A DNA stretch of 42,019 nt from the NCBI RefSeq assembly GCF_000449425.2, contig NZ_AVHW01000031.1, positions 1 to 42,019 of the forward strand, in the 5' to 3' direction. This DNA comes from Clostridioides difficile CD160 (GTDB taxonomy: Bacteria > Bacillota > Clostridia > Peptostreptococcales > Peptostreptococcaceae). The notes beneath the pieces were generated by a model, which was given only the letters and a program-made list of their open reading frames with translations, had not been told where the DNA came from and did not search any database. Every line of letters begins with the position of its first letter. Position 1 is the stretch's first letter. This document shows positions 27,637-36,115 of the stretch, in pieces. Position numbers and translations under genes: made by a program.

Positions 27637-27957
27637 CTAAATTAATATGTCTATTAACGCTTTTGTATTATCCCATTCTTCACGGCTTTTTATATACTTT
27701 TCTCTGCCTATACTTGTTATAGAATAATATTTTCTTCTAGCTCCAGTAGCTTCATCTCCCCAATAAGAGGTTATTGCACCCGATTGTTCAAGTCTACGAA
27801 ATGCTGTATACAGAGTAGCTTCTTTTAACTCATACAATCCATTGGTCTTTTCAAGTATAGATTTATTAATCTCATAACCATAACTGTCTTTTTCAAGTAA
27901 ATGCTTTAAGATAATTGTTTCTGTATGACCTCTTATCATGTCAGATGCGATTGTCAT
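27637..27957 (-). CDS. PadR-family transcriptional regulator
   Basis: 106-residue winged-helix repressor: DMIRGHTETIILKHLLEKDSYGYEI, then LKEATLYTAFRRLEQSGAITSYWG as recognition helix and wing, and GARRKYYSITSIGREKYI. This is the short PadR class without a long C-terminal domain. Of several in-frame starts, ATG 27957 is best spaced (eight bases) from GGAGG. The perfect palindrome at its own promoter suggests autoregulation of the whole operon. The ligand is unknown. Confidence 0.92.
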   Translation of the reverse strand: MTIASDMIRGHTETIILKHLLEKDSYGYEINKSILEKTNGLYELKEATLYTAFRRLEQSGAITSYWGDEATGARRKYYSITSIGREKYIKSREEWDNTKALIDILI

Positions 27958-27980
27958 GAACATCACCTCCGATTAAATAT

Positions 27981-28018
27981 ATAATACTTTGATATACCTC
28001 GCCTGTCAAGGTATATCA
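27981..28018 (-). promoter_or_regulatory. PadR operon promoter with perfect operator palindrome
   Basis: On the minus strand TTGACA (28009-28004) and TATTAT (27986-27981) are 17 bases apart. TGATATACCT (27990-27999) and AGGTATATCA (28009-28018) form a perfect 10-bp inverted repeat around 9 bases, spanning the -35 box and spacer, so a bound dimer would block polymerase. Confidence 0.8.
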
Positions 28019-28237
28019 TGAGAAAAAATATTTTATTCTAATTTTAAGACTAGTTTATCTACAATTAAATATAAAATTTTTATGAAGAAAATCATTTATA
28101 TTTAGTTATAGATAAATTTATATAGTTATTAGTCTAAAAAGTGATATAAAGTTTAATTCAATTTAGCAAAATTAGTGATATAATTAAAAAAGAAAAGAAA
28201 TATGGATTTATTTAGAATAATTTTGACAATCTATTTA

Positions 28238-28249
28238 CTACACGTGTAG
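28238..28249. promoter_or_regulatory. Perfect palindrome before the sensor kinase gene
   Basis: CTACACGTGTAG is a 12-bp perfect palindrome, 8 bases after a TTGACA-like box (28223-28228) and 70 bases before the kinase start. A second near-palindrome, CGTATA...TATACG, follows at 28253-28273. The rest of the 28021-28318 gap is AT-rich and shows nothing else. Confidence 0.5.
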
Positions 28250-28318
28250 AGTCGTATATAATTAAATTATACGTAAAATATAAAAAAATAGTTTATTAAT
28301 ACGTTAGGAGAAAGTATT

Positions 28319-29659
28319 ATGATAAAGTCAAGTTTATTTTGGAATATTTTCATTATGATATCCTTTATAATAGAATGGTTTCTTTGTAAGAAAATGTTAG
28401 ATTATACAAGTGAGCAAAAAATTTCTAATAAAAAAATAAATATATATATGGGATGCATTATTGTTTTTGCTAATATAATTTATTTTTTTGATGTGCTTCC
28501 AGATATAAGAGTAATTATATCTGTGATAATTACCGTTGTATTTTACAAAATATCATATGGTGTTAGGTTTGTAAAGTCTGTATTAATATCTTTAATCTAC
28601 TGGATGTTACTAATTTCTACAGATGCTTTAAGTATATCTTTGACAGTTTGGCTTAATTCTATAGATGATATGAGTAAGATGGCTACAGGAGATATATACA
28701 GAGTTGAGTCAATTGTATCAGGAAAGATACTTTTGATTTTGGTTTTATTCTTGTACAGAGCATTAAGGATAAAATTAAATATAGAAATAAATAAGAAAAC
28801 ATTTTCCTATATATTCATTCCAATAGTTGCGAATATAGCATCTTTTTTTATTATTTTTAAATACATATTTAATCAAAAGTCTGGGAGTGTAATGCGTAAT
28901 AGTCAATTTGTTATGATTTCTATAGTACTACTTCTATCAAGCATTGTTTTAATCTTAATTGCTAAGAAGTTACAGCAATATAATACTTTACTGGTAGAAA
29001 ACAATATGATTAAAAATGTTTTAAAATGTGAAAATGAGTATTATGAAGATATAGAAAAGAAATATCTAAAAACTAGATTATTAAGTCATGACATGAAAAA
29101 TCATCTATTGTGTATAAATGCCATGATTAAAAAAGGTGTTGATGTTACTTCATATTTAGACAATTTGCAGGGAGAAATTAATTGTAATAACTTGTTTTTT
29201 AATACTGGCAATTTCATATTAGATAGTATATTAAGTGAAAAGAAAGAAATCTGTGATAAAAATAATATAGAACTAAAAACAGGAATAAATTTTAGCTATT
29301 GTGAAGCTATTGAACTAGTAGATGTATGTCACATATTTTCTAATATTTTAGATAATGCTATTGAAGCATGTAATAAAATAGAGGATGGTAATAGAGCGAT
29401 TTGTATTAAAGGTGATGTAATGCAAAATTTTTATCTAATAAGAGTGGAAAACACTAAGGTAAATGAGATTATTACTAAAAATGGAGATATTATGACAGAC
29501 AAAACAGGTCCTTTTCATGGTCTTGGAATAAAAAGTATAAAAAACTCTGTAAATAAGTATGGTGGTAATGTTGTAATTGAATATGATGACAAGAAATTTG
29601 TGATTAAAATTGCTATGCCGCTCAAAAACGTGAAAAAAATAGTTAACCATGTAATTTAA
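28319..29659 (+). CDS. AgrC/GHKL-type sensor histidine kinase, unpaired
   Basis: 446 residues. About six or seven membrane helices fill residues 5-220, the peptide-sensing layout of AgrC. The phosphoacceptor His is in LLSHDMKNHLLCIN near residue 257. The GHKL ATPase domain shows NILDNAIEAC (N box) and GLGIKSIKNSVNKYGG (G box). The start is ATG 28319 after AGGAG. No response regulator, AgrB or AgrD gene lies beside it; both neighbours are on the other strand. It therefore either signals through a distant regulator or modulates another kinase. Confidence 0.85.
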   Translation: MIKSSLFWNIFIMISFIIEWFLCKKMLDYTSEQKISNKKINIYMGCIIVFANIIYFFDVLPDIRVIISVIITVVFYKISYGVRFVKSVLISLIYWMLLISTDALSISLTVWLNSIDDMSKMATGDIYRVESIVSGKILLILVLFLYRALRIKLNIEINKKTFSYIFIPIVANIASFFIIFKYIFNQKSGSVMRNSQFVMISIVLLLSSIVLILIAKKLQQYNTLLVENNMIKNVLKCENEYYEDIEKKYLKTRLLSHDMKNHLLCINAMIKKGVDVTSYLDNLQGEINCNNLFFNTGNFILDSILSEKKEICDKNNIELKTGINFSYCEAIELVDVCHIFSNILDNAIEACNKIEDGNRAICIKGDVMQNFYLIRVENTKVNEIITKNGDIMTDKTGPFHGLGIKSIKNSVNKYGGNVVIEYDDKKFVIKIAMPLKNVKKIVNHVI

Positions 29660-29810
29660 TGTATATAGGTAGATTTTATAATGACATGTACATATTGAAA
29701 TTATTTATTACTTATGAGAATTTTTTAAGGTTGGGATATTATACATATTATAAATTGGGCATATTAATGAGCTTAAGATATTAGGCTTTTTATTGTAATA
29801 AATAGAAAAA

Positions 29811-29854
29811 GAAGTTACATCGAAAGTAGAAAAAATCTTTAATGATGTAACTTC
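29811..29854 (-). terminator. Terminator of the HD-domain gene
   Basis: GAAGTTACATC (29811-29821) pairs with GATGTAACTTC (29844-29854). On the minus strand the stem is followed by TTTTTCTATTT, fitting the gene that ends at 29875. Confidence 0.7.
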
Positions 29855-29874
29855 TATGGTATATGTATGAGGGG

Positions 29875-30444
29875 CTATATCGCCATTTCTGGGATTAAGC
29901 TTCTCATAGCTTCTATAGTTGTTTGGATAAGTTTATCAAGTTCCCATTCAAGCATTTCTGCACCGCTTCTTATAACGTCTCTAGAACAGCCAGCAGCAAA
30001 TGACTTATCTTTAAATTTCTTTTTAACAGATTTTAATTCTAAATCAGAAACACTCTTTGAAGGACGCATTATTGCAGCTGCACCAATTAAACCAGTAAGT
30101 TCATCTACAGCAAACAATACCTTTTCCATAAACTGCTCTGGTTTAACATCTGAGCCAGTCAATCCATATCCATGACTTATAGTAGAATCAATTATAGACT
30201 TATCTAAATCAAGCTCTGTCATTAATTCTCTTTGTTTAACACAATGTTCATCAGGATACATTTCAAAATCTAAATCGTGTAAAAGTCCAACTACTTCCCA
30301 AAATTCTACTCTCTCAGGGTCGTATTCTTTTGCATAGTATCTCATAACTCCAGATACAATTTGAGCGTGTCTTATATGAAATTCTTCCTTATTGTATTTT
30401 TTTAATATTTCCCATGCTTGTTCTATATTTGGCATGTAACTCAT
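29875..30444 (-). CDS. HD-domain phosphohydrolase-like protein
   Basis: 189 residues. Metal-binding HD-superfamily motifs are visible: HIRHAQIVSGVM, LLHDLDFEMYPDEH with the HD pair, and ISHGYG further on. The C-terminal part, with FAVDELTGLIGAAAIMRPSKS, resembles a group of bacterial HD hydrolases of undefined substrate. ATG 30444 follows GAGGAGTG at good distance and is preferred over the longer frame from 30498. It is a single gene with its own promoter and terminator. Confidence 0.85.
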   Translation of the reverse strand: MSYMPNIEQAWEILKKYNKEEFHIRHAQIVSGVMRYYAKEYDPERVEFWEVVGLLHDLDFEMYPDEHCVKQRELMTELDLDKSIIDSTISHGYGLTGSDVKPEQFMEKVLFAVDELTGLIGAAAIMRPSKSVSDLELKSVKKKFKDKSFAAGCSRDVIRSGAEMLEWELDKLIQTTIEAMRSLIPEMAI

Positions 30445-30500
30445 TTTTATCACTCCTCTAGCTGAATATTTTGAATTTTTATAAAGTTTGTTTTCCATTG

Positions 30501-30529
30501 ATTATATCAATCAATTTCCAATACGTCAA
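30501..30529 (-). promoter_or_regulatory. Promoter of the HD-domain gene
   Basis: On the minus strand TTGACG (30529-30524) and TATAAT (30506-30501) are 17 bases apart. Confidence 0.75.
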
Positions 30530-30603
30530 CACACTATACACAATTTTGTATCTAAATTCAGAAATTAGTGAAAATTAAATTTTTATGTCAAAATTCTTTG
30601 TAT

Positions 30604-31854
30604 CTAGAGTTTTTCATTCTTTAATGTTACCTTTGATACAAATGCTATAAGTAATGTAATAAATCCGACTCCTATTATAATAACGTACACTTTATCTGAT
30701 AATAAATCGAAAAGTTTACCATATATAATCTGACCAAGAGGCATTGCGAGTGATGTCCCTGCAAAAAGAATAGACATCACTTTTCCTAGCAGTTCATTTG
30801 GAGTTTTTAATTGTATGATTGTTATAGCATATATTGAGATAAGAGTTGTTGTAAAAAATATTAACATAGAGGATACAATAAAGATTAAAAATGGAACTGG
30901 AAATCCTGTATTTAATATAAATGGATAGACTGAAAATGCCATTGGTATAAATATAAGTGCACATATGGTGAAACAAATATGTAAATTAGTTATTTTCAGA
31001 TGTTTTGAGAAAATACCAATACTCACAGCAGCTATTAACGAACTAAAAGAGATTGCTCCTTCTGCTAGACCATATAGAAAATTATTGGCTCCCATAGTTA
31101 TTTTTACTATGTAAGGGATACCTACGATTAGCATAGAGCTTAAAAATAGATTTATTGCCATAGCTAAAAAAAGTATTTTTAATGTAAACCTATTTTCTTT
31201 ACATATATGGACAATACCATCTTTTATATCAATAAATATAGTTTTTATAATGTTACCAGTTTGCTCTTGTTTAACAAAAGGAATCTGTATAAATATCTCC
31301 ATAATTGCAGATAGAAAGAAACTTATACAACTGATAACTACAATTGCATTAATACCAAGGATACCATATAAGACACCTCCAAGTACTGGTCCTGCTATGT
31401 TTGTAAGAGAGGCAACTCCAGCTACGATACCATTTGCATTTATTAAATGTTCATTATCAACTAAAATAGGTGTACTTGACTGAACTGTTGGTTGATACAT
31501 TGTGCTTATAACTGAAAGTATGGTCATAATAATTCCTACAAGTAGTATTGAACCATTATCATTAAATAAAAAGAAAGCTAAGATTAGTACTGCGATACTA
31601 CTTGAAAAATCAAAAATAACCATTAAATTTCTTTTGTTGAATATATCTGCAATAGCCCCACCAATAGGAGAAAATACTATAATTGGAATTGAAGATACTG
31701 CGAGTATTGTAGCAAATATTTCTGCTTTACCAGTCGTATCAAGTATGTAGAGAGATAAAGCAAACTTGAGTATTGATGCACCAAATAATGAGATTATCTG
31801 ACCCAATACCATCAAGTTAAAATTTTTATTAAAAGTATTTAATGATTTTACCAT
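30604..31854 (-). CDS. MFS efflux transporter (MFS_3 / macrolide-efflux type)
   Basis: 416-residue membrane protein with about 12 helices. The motif ADIFNKRNLMVIFDF between helices 2 and 3 is the MFS loop signature. The overall pattern matches the DHA3 class of drug exporters. It starts at 31854 behind AGGTAGG, eight bases after the small membrane protein gene, as the last gene of the TetR operon. Export of a toxic compound sensed by the TetR protein is inferred; the compound is unknown. Confidence 0.88.
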   Translation of the reverse strand: MVKSLNTFNKNFNLMVLGQIISLFGASILKFALSLYILDTTGKAEIFATILAVSSIPIIVFSPIGGAIADIFNKRNLMVIFDFSSSIAVLILAFFLFNDNGSILLVGIIMTILSVISTMYQPTVQSSTPILVDNEHLINANGIVAGVASLTNIAGPVLGGVLYGILGINAIVVISCISFFLSAIMEIFIQIPFVKQEQTGNIIKTIFIDIKDGIVHICKENRFTLKILFLAMAINLFLSSMLIVGIPYIVKITMGANNFLYGLAEGAISFSSLIAAVSIGIFSKHLKITNLHICFTICALIFIPMAFSVYPFILNTGFPVPFLIFIVSSMLIFFTTTLISIYAITIIQLKTPNELLGKVMSILFAGTSLAMPLGQIIYGKLFDLLSDKVYVIIIGVGFITLLIAFVSKVTLKNEKL

Positions 31855-31862
31855 ATATATAC

Positions 31863-32096
31863 CTACCTATCTAAGATTATCAAAACATTTATAATGATTG
31901 CTATGACAGCAATTACTATAAGGAAATTTTTTCTTATTTTAACTCCTAATATTATTAAAAGTATAGAAACTATTATAGATAAAATAGAGTAAAAGGGCAT
32001 AAGCTCACTGCTAGGGTCTACGAGTTTTGTGTGGATATTCAGTTTATCATTTATTTTGTAAATGATATCGTTTAGTTTTTGTATTAATTCAATCAT
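31863..32096 (-). CDS. Small two-helix membrane protein
   Basis: 77 residues with an amphipathic N-terminus and two membrane helices (about 35-54 and 58-75) joined by KIRKN. No family recognised. ATG 32096, eight bases after AGGAG, is preferred to the frame's start at 32114. It lies between the TetR and MFS genes in a tight operon, so it may accompany the transporter. Confidence 0.7.
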   Translation of the reverse strand: MIELIQKLNDIIYKINDKLNIHTKLVDPSSELMPFYSILSIIVSILLIILGVKIRKNFLIVIAVIAIIINVLIILDR

Positions 32097-32146
32097 ATTA
32101 ACGCTCCTAGTCATAAAGAAATATTTAAAAAATTTATCTTAAATTA

Positions 32147-32725
32147 TTACTCAAGTATGTGTGCTACAAGATTGTCTACCATAAAATCAAATACTTCAAT
32201 ATAGTCATATCCAATATCTTCTTTTAGTAATAGACTTGATAGTAGGGCATTGCAAACGCCAAAGGCTTTTTCTTTCTCTATTTTTAACTTGAGATTGTAT
32301 CTTCCAATTAAGTTGTAAAAACTTTGCACATTGTTATATTCAAGTTGTGAAAGCATCTCCTTAGGTAGCTTATTTAATAAGGTGATGTAATCAGCATTAT
32401 TTGGCGAATATAAAAATGGATTTTTATCATATAAGCGATATAACATCTTTAAAGATTTTGCAAAACCTTCTTTTTGAGGCATGTTACTTAAGATTTCATC
32501 TACTGATGATATAAGTTTGTTTTGAATTCCATTTAGCACTTCAAAAAACAATTTTTCTTTTGAATCAAAGAATGTATAGAAAGAGCCTTTTGCGATTCCC
32601 GATTTTGAACAAAGGTCATCAATGTTAGTTTTTTTGTATCCATATTTAGACCAGTTAATTTCACATTCTGAAATTAGTCTTTTTCTAATATTATTTTTTT
32701 CTATTTCTGTAAAGCTTTTAGCCAT
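32147..32725 (-). CDS. TetR-family transcriptional regulator
   Basis: 192 residues. The N-terminal helix-turn-helix reads ISECEINWSKYGYKKTNIDDLCSKSGIAKGSFYTFFDSKEKLFFEV, typical of TetR. The C-terminal ligand domain is divergent. ATG 32725 follows GAGAGGA. It heads an operon with the small membrane protein and the MFS exporter. The 13-bp palindrome just downstream of its -10 box fits self-repression. Confidence 0.9.
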   Translation of the reverse strand: MAKSFTEIEKNNIRKRLISECEINWSKYGYKKTNIDDLCSKSGIAKGSFYTFFDSKEKLFFEVLNGIQNKLISSVDEILSNMPQKEGFAKSLKMLYRLYDKNPFLYSPNNADYITLLNKLPKEMLSQLEYNNVQSFYNLIGRYNLKLKIEKEKAFGVCNALLSSLLLKEDIGYDYIEVFDFMVDNLVAHILE

Positions 32726-32752
32726 ATTTATCAATCCTCTCTATAAATTGTG

Positions 32753-32819
32753 GTATCTATGACTTGAAAAGTATTTTAAGTCATAGATACATGATATTCT
32801 TCATTTATAAATTTGTCAA
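32753..32819 (-). promoter_or_regulatory. TetR operon promoter with perfect operator
   Basis: On the minus strand TTGACA (32819-32814) and TATCAT (32796-32791) are 17 bases apart. GTATCTATGACTT (32753-32765) and AAGTCATAGATAC (32778-32790) form a perfect 13-bp inverted repeat around 12 bases, starting right after the -10 box. Confidence 0.82.
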
Positions 32820-32887
32820 GTTTGACCCTGATAATAAGAAATGTTTTTTACTACAATCTGTATCTCATATGGAAACTATTATATGAA

Positions 32888-32934
32888 AAGAGCCAATAGC
32901 CATAATGAATGTTCCTTAGAGGTTATTGGCTTTA
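32888..32934 (-). terminator. Hairpin, probable terminator of the EFR1-type gene
   Basis: AGCCAATA and TATTGGCT arms, followed on the minus strand by CTCTTTTC. It lies about 130 bases past the stop of the minus-strand gene. The rest of 32820-33062 shows nothing else. Confidence 0.45.
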
Positions 32935-33062
32935 TGTATTTGTATCTGAGCATTTGATAACTGGCAAATTTAATTGTTCTACAGTGATAAGATTTTCTTA
33001 TTTACATTTGAGATAGTATAGCGAAAAATTTTTAAGCATCTTATTTTTTCAGATTTTTAACC

Positions 33063-33851
33063 TTATTTATAATGTTTTCGATTTGATACTATATCATTTG
33101 AGTTAATGTAAGGATTGTGATATTTTTTGCGTTTTCTAGTGAAATAAGGGAAATTAATGGATTCTTTTGGACAAAAGGAAATGCAAGCCATACACTGATT
33201 ACATTGATGTTGAAATGTTGGTTTACCATTTTGCATTATTATATTTTTGCAAGGGCATACTTTAACACATAATCCACAAGAAATACAATCATCCCAAACC
33301 TTGAAATATTTATCATTAGAGGGACAATTCTTTATGTAACGGTCCATTATTTTATGAAAAAGTGTATTTACTAAAAAATTAGGTTTTGGGTAGTTTCTTA
33401 TTTCTTTTTGTGATATTTCTTTTGAGATAATTCTAAGCTGTTCTTCAGTTTTAGGAACACGTTTTTTAGGGTTAGGAAATGGTGGATACATGGCTACATA
33501 GTTTGCAACACTATACACTTTATTTCCATAAGATAAATTACACCCTTTTTCCTTGAGTAACAATGCTAATTCTTCCATGCTTTTTCCGTTAACAAAAGCA
33601 GGCATAGAGATTGCGAATATGTAGGCATCAGGGGATAAGTCTAAATTTTTTATAAACTGAATTACAGTTTCTGGTATAGTCCAATGGTATACAGGAAAAA
33701 CAAACCCTATTCGTTCAGCAACTAATTTTGAATAATCAGATGGTGATGTTCTCATTGAGATAATCTCTGTATCATTAAGTTCTTGTGCAATTACTTGAGC
33801 AGCTCGCATACTATTTCCTGTTCCAGTAAAGTAATAGATTACATTACGCAT
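33063..33851 (-). CDS. EFR1-type flavodoxin-ferredoxin fusion protein
   Basis: 262 residues. The N-terminal flavodoxin-like half has an FMN-binding YYFTGTGNSMRAA. The C-terminal half has two [4Fe-4S] motifs, CISCGLCVKVCPCKN and CNQCMACISFCPKE. It should move electrons between flavin and clusters; the partner is unknown. ATG 33851 follows GGAGG at proper distance; the longer frame from 33866 runs through that site. Expression is probably controlled by a repressor at the palindromes upstream, but no regulator gene is adjacent. Confidence 0.88.
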   Translation of the reverse strand: MRNVIYYFTGTGNSMRAAQVIAQELNDTEIISMRTSPSDYSKLVAERIGFVFPVYHWTIPETVIQFIKNLDLSPDAYIFAISMPAFVNGKSMEELALLLKEKGCNLSYGNKVYSVANYVAMYPPFPNPKKRVPKTEEQLRIISKEISQKEIRNYPKPNFLVNTLFHKIMDRYIKNCPSNDKYFKVWDDCISCGLCVKVCPCKNIIMQNGKPTFQHQCNQCMACISFCPKESINFPYFTRKRKKYHNPYINSNDIVSNRKHYK

Positions 33852-33913
33852 ATTTTTTACCTCCAAAATCTGTTGAATAAGACTTGTGACAGTCTGTTTT
33901 TATTCTGAGTTTT

Positions 33914-33986
33914 AAACAGAATAGTGTTCTGTTTGGATTATATCATAGATACAGATTAGGGTCAATGATTAACAGAATAGTGTTCT
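33914..33986 (-). promoter_or_regulatory. Promoter and duplicated operator of the EFR1-type gene
   Basis: On the minus strand TTGACC (33965-33960) and TATAAT (33942-33937) are 17 bases apart. AAACAGAA-TAGTG-TTCTGTTT (33914-33934), a perfect 8-bp inverted repeat, covers the expected start point. A second copy, AACAGAATAGTGTTCT, lies at 33971-33986 just before the -35 box. A partial third, ATCTGTTCTATTATT, follows near 33999-34013. Confidence 0.78.
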
Positions 33987-34351
33987 TTTAATTATATAAT
34001 CTGTTCTATTATTGTTGACATTATGATATGTGTAATCATATCTTGTAAGAAAAGTAATGGTGAAATAATGAGAGAATTATTTAAAATAAAAATGCATTAA
34101 AATAAAAATACATTAAAATAAAATACATTAAAATAAGTACTTAAATTACAAAGACATATTAAAGATATATTAAAAAATAGATATTTAAATTAAAAATCTG
34201 TTTAAAATATAAAGCTATTTAAAGTACAAAAAACATGGATTATGAAAAAATTTTTCAAGGTAAACGTTTATGAAAAAAAGAAATGTTTATATAAAGAATA
34301 AATGGCTATAATTTAAATACACAAAGTTATATCATAGAGAGGAATAAAAAT
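33987..34351. other. AT-rich gap before gapN with short repeats
   Basis: No gene seen. A plus-strand TTGACA is present at 34015-34020 without a convincing -10 box. Around 34090-34135 the unit CATTAAAATAAAA is repeated about three to four times. A possible -10 TATAAT lies near 34309 before gapN. Confidence 0.5.
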
Positions 34352-35812
34352 ATGTTTAATGAACTTAGAACAAAAGAAAATGTATATAAAAATTTAATAA
34401 ATGGAAAATGGATAGAATCTAATTCAAGAAAACCAATAGAAATTTACTCACCAATAGATAATTCTCTTGTTGGTAAAGTACAATCTATGACAAAACATGA
34501 AGTAGATGAAGTTATTAAAAATACAAAAGAGAGTATAAAAGTATGGGCTGAAATGCCTGTATATAAGAGGGCGAATATATTCCATAAAGCTGCTGATTTA
34601 TTGTTAGAAAATATGGAAGAAATAGCTAATATATTGGTACTTGAAATAGCCAAAGATATAAAATCTGCAAGAGCAGAAGTTGAAAGAACAGCAGATTTTT
34701 TAAGATACACAGCTGATGTAGGAAAAAATATGGAAGGTGAAGCTATTAGTGGTGATAATTTCCCTGGTGGAACAAGAAATAAGATGTCTTATGTTTCAAG
34801 AGTTCCATTAGGTACTGTTTTAGCAATATCTCCTTTTAATTATCCTGTGAATCTGTCAATGTCAAAGATTGCACCAGCACTTATTGGTGGAAATGCTGTT
34901 GTATTAAAACCTGCCACACAAGGAGCTATTAGTGCGCTTCATGTAGTAGAAATTATGAGAAAAGCTGGAATACCAGATGGAGTACTTAATACTATTACAG
35001 GTAGAGGTAGCGAGATAGGAGATTATGTGGTAACCCATAAAGGCATTAACTTTATTAACTTTACTGGTAGTACTGAAGTTGGTCAACATATATCTAAAAT
35101 ATCTGGAATGGTACCATTATTATTGGAGCTTGGTGGAAAAGATGCAGCTATAGTATTAGAAGATGCGGATTTAGATTTTGCAGCTAAGAATATAGTGTCT
35201 GGAGCTTATTCATATTCAGGTCAAAGATGTACAGCAGTAAAGAGAATCTTAGTACAAGAGAGTGTAGCTGATAAACTAGTGGAAAAAATAAAGCCATTAG
35301 TAGAGAAGTTAACAATTGGAAATCCAATGGATGAAGTAGTTATTACACCTCTTATAGATAATAAAGCAACTGATTTTGTTCAAGGTTTAGTTGATGATGC
35401 ACTACATAAAGGGGCAAAATTAATAACAGGTAATGTTAGAAAAAATAATTTATTCTATCCAACATTATTAGACAATGTAAATGTTGATATGAAGATTGCT
35501 TGGGAAGAGCCTTTTGGTCCAGTACTTCCAATTATAAGAGTTGAAGATATGAATCAAGCAATTGAAATTGCTAATCAGTCAGAGTATGGGCTTCAGTCGT
35601 CAGTGTTTACAAGTGATATTGATAAGGCGTTTTATATTGCTGATAAACTTGAGGTTGGAACTGTTCAAATAAATAATAAGACTGAAAGAGGACCAGACCA
35701 TTTCCCATTCTTGGGTGTAAAGGCATCTGGTATGGGAACTCAAGGTGTTAAGTATTCAATTGAGGCTATGACTAGACCTAAGGCAGTAGTGGTAAATGTT
35801 AAAGAGCTATAA
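34352..35812 (+). CDS. gapN: NADP-dependent non-phosphorylating glyceraldehyde-3-phosphate dehydrogenase
   Basis: Aldehyde dehydrogenase superfamily member of 486 residues that would oxidise glyceraldehyde-3-phosphate directly to 3-phosphoglycerate, yielding NADPH. The general-base Glu259 is in LLELGGKDA and the catalytic Cys293 in GQRCTAVKR. FTGSTEVGQ is the cofactor-domain motif. The C-terminus ERGPDHFPFLGVKASGMGTQG is the GapN-type arrangement. The start is ATG 34352 after GAGAGGAA. A single gene with its own terminator. Another aldehyde substrate cannot be excluded from sequence alone. Confidence 0.88.
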   Translation: MFNELRTKENVYKNLINGKWIESNSRKPIEIYSPIDNSLVGKVQSMTKHEVDEVIKNTKESIKVWAEMPVYKRANIFHKAADLLLENMEEIANILVLEIAKDIKSARAEVERTADFLRYTADVGKNMEGEAISGDNFPGGTRNKMSYVSRVPLGTVLAISPFNYPVNLSMSKIAPALIGGNAVVLKPATQGAISALHVVEIMRKAGIPDGVLNTITGRGSEIGDYVVTHKGINFINFTGSTEVGQHISKISGMVPLLLELGGKDAAIVLEDADLDFAAKNIVSGAYSYSGQRCTAVKRILVQESVADKLVEKIKPLVEKLTIGNPMDEVVITPLIDNKATDFVQGLVDDALHKGAKLITGNVRKNNLFYPTLLDNVNVDMKIAWEEPFGPVLPIIRVEDMNQAIEIANQSEYGLQSSVFTSDIDKAFYIADKLEVGTVQINNKTERGPDHFPFLGVKASGMGTQGVKYSIEAMTRPKAVVVNVKEL

Positions 35813-35872
35813 AAAATAATTTCTTTTACCTAAATTTGATATTGATTGGGAAAAGAATGGATTATTATATTT

Positions 35873-35919
35873 TACCTTATAAAGTAAGTTGATAGATGCT
35901 TACTCTATAAGGTATTTTT
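35873..35919 (+). terminator. Rho-independent terminator after gapN
   Basis: ACCTTATA pairs with TATAAGGT, with an inner AGTAAG/CTTACT stem, followed by six T. Confidence 0.88.
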
Positions 35920-36115
35920 TATGTTTTATCTTAATAGAATGACTAATTTTCTGTATGATATTATCTTAAATTATAGAAGATTGTTTTAAAATATTGTTCT
36001 AATGGACTATTTATCCAGTTATGCATTTTTATTGACCAGTTACACAAAATATGTTGAATATTAAGAAAATTGGTACTATTATATAAATAAATATATATAT
36101 AAAGGAGGTTTTTAT
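35920..36115 (+). promoter_or_regulatory. Promoter region of the cystatin-like gene
   Basis: TTGAAT (about 36053-36058) and TATTAT (about 36076-36081) are 17 bases apart, about 35 bases before the start codon, with AAAGGAGG following. An upstream TTGACC (about 36034) and a repeated CCAGTTA (about 36015 and 36038) may be regulatory. Confidence 0.5.

Noticed and set aside
29867..30175. Plus-strand 102-codon frame over the HD-domain gene
   Set aside because: Antisense shadow without ribosome site; the minus-strand gene has a promoter, ribosome site and recognisable motifs.
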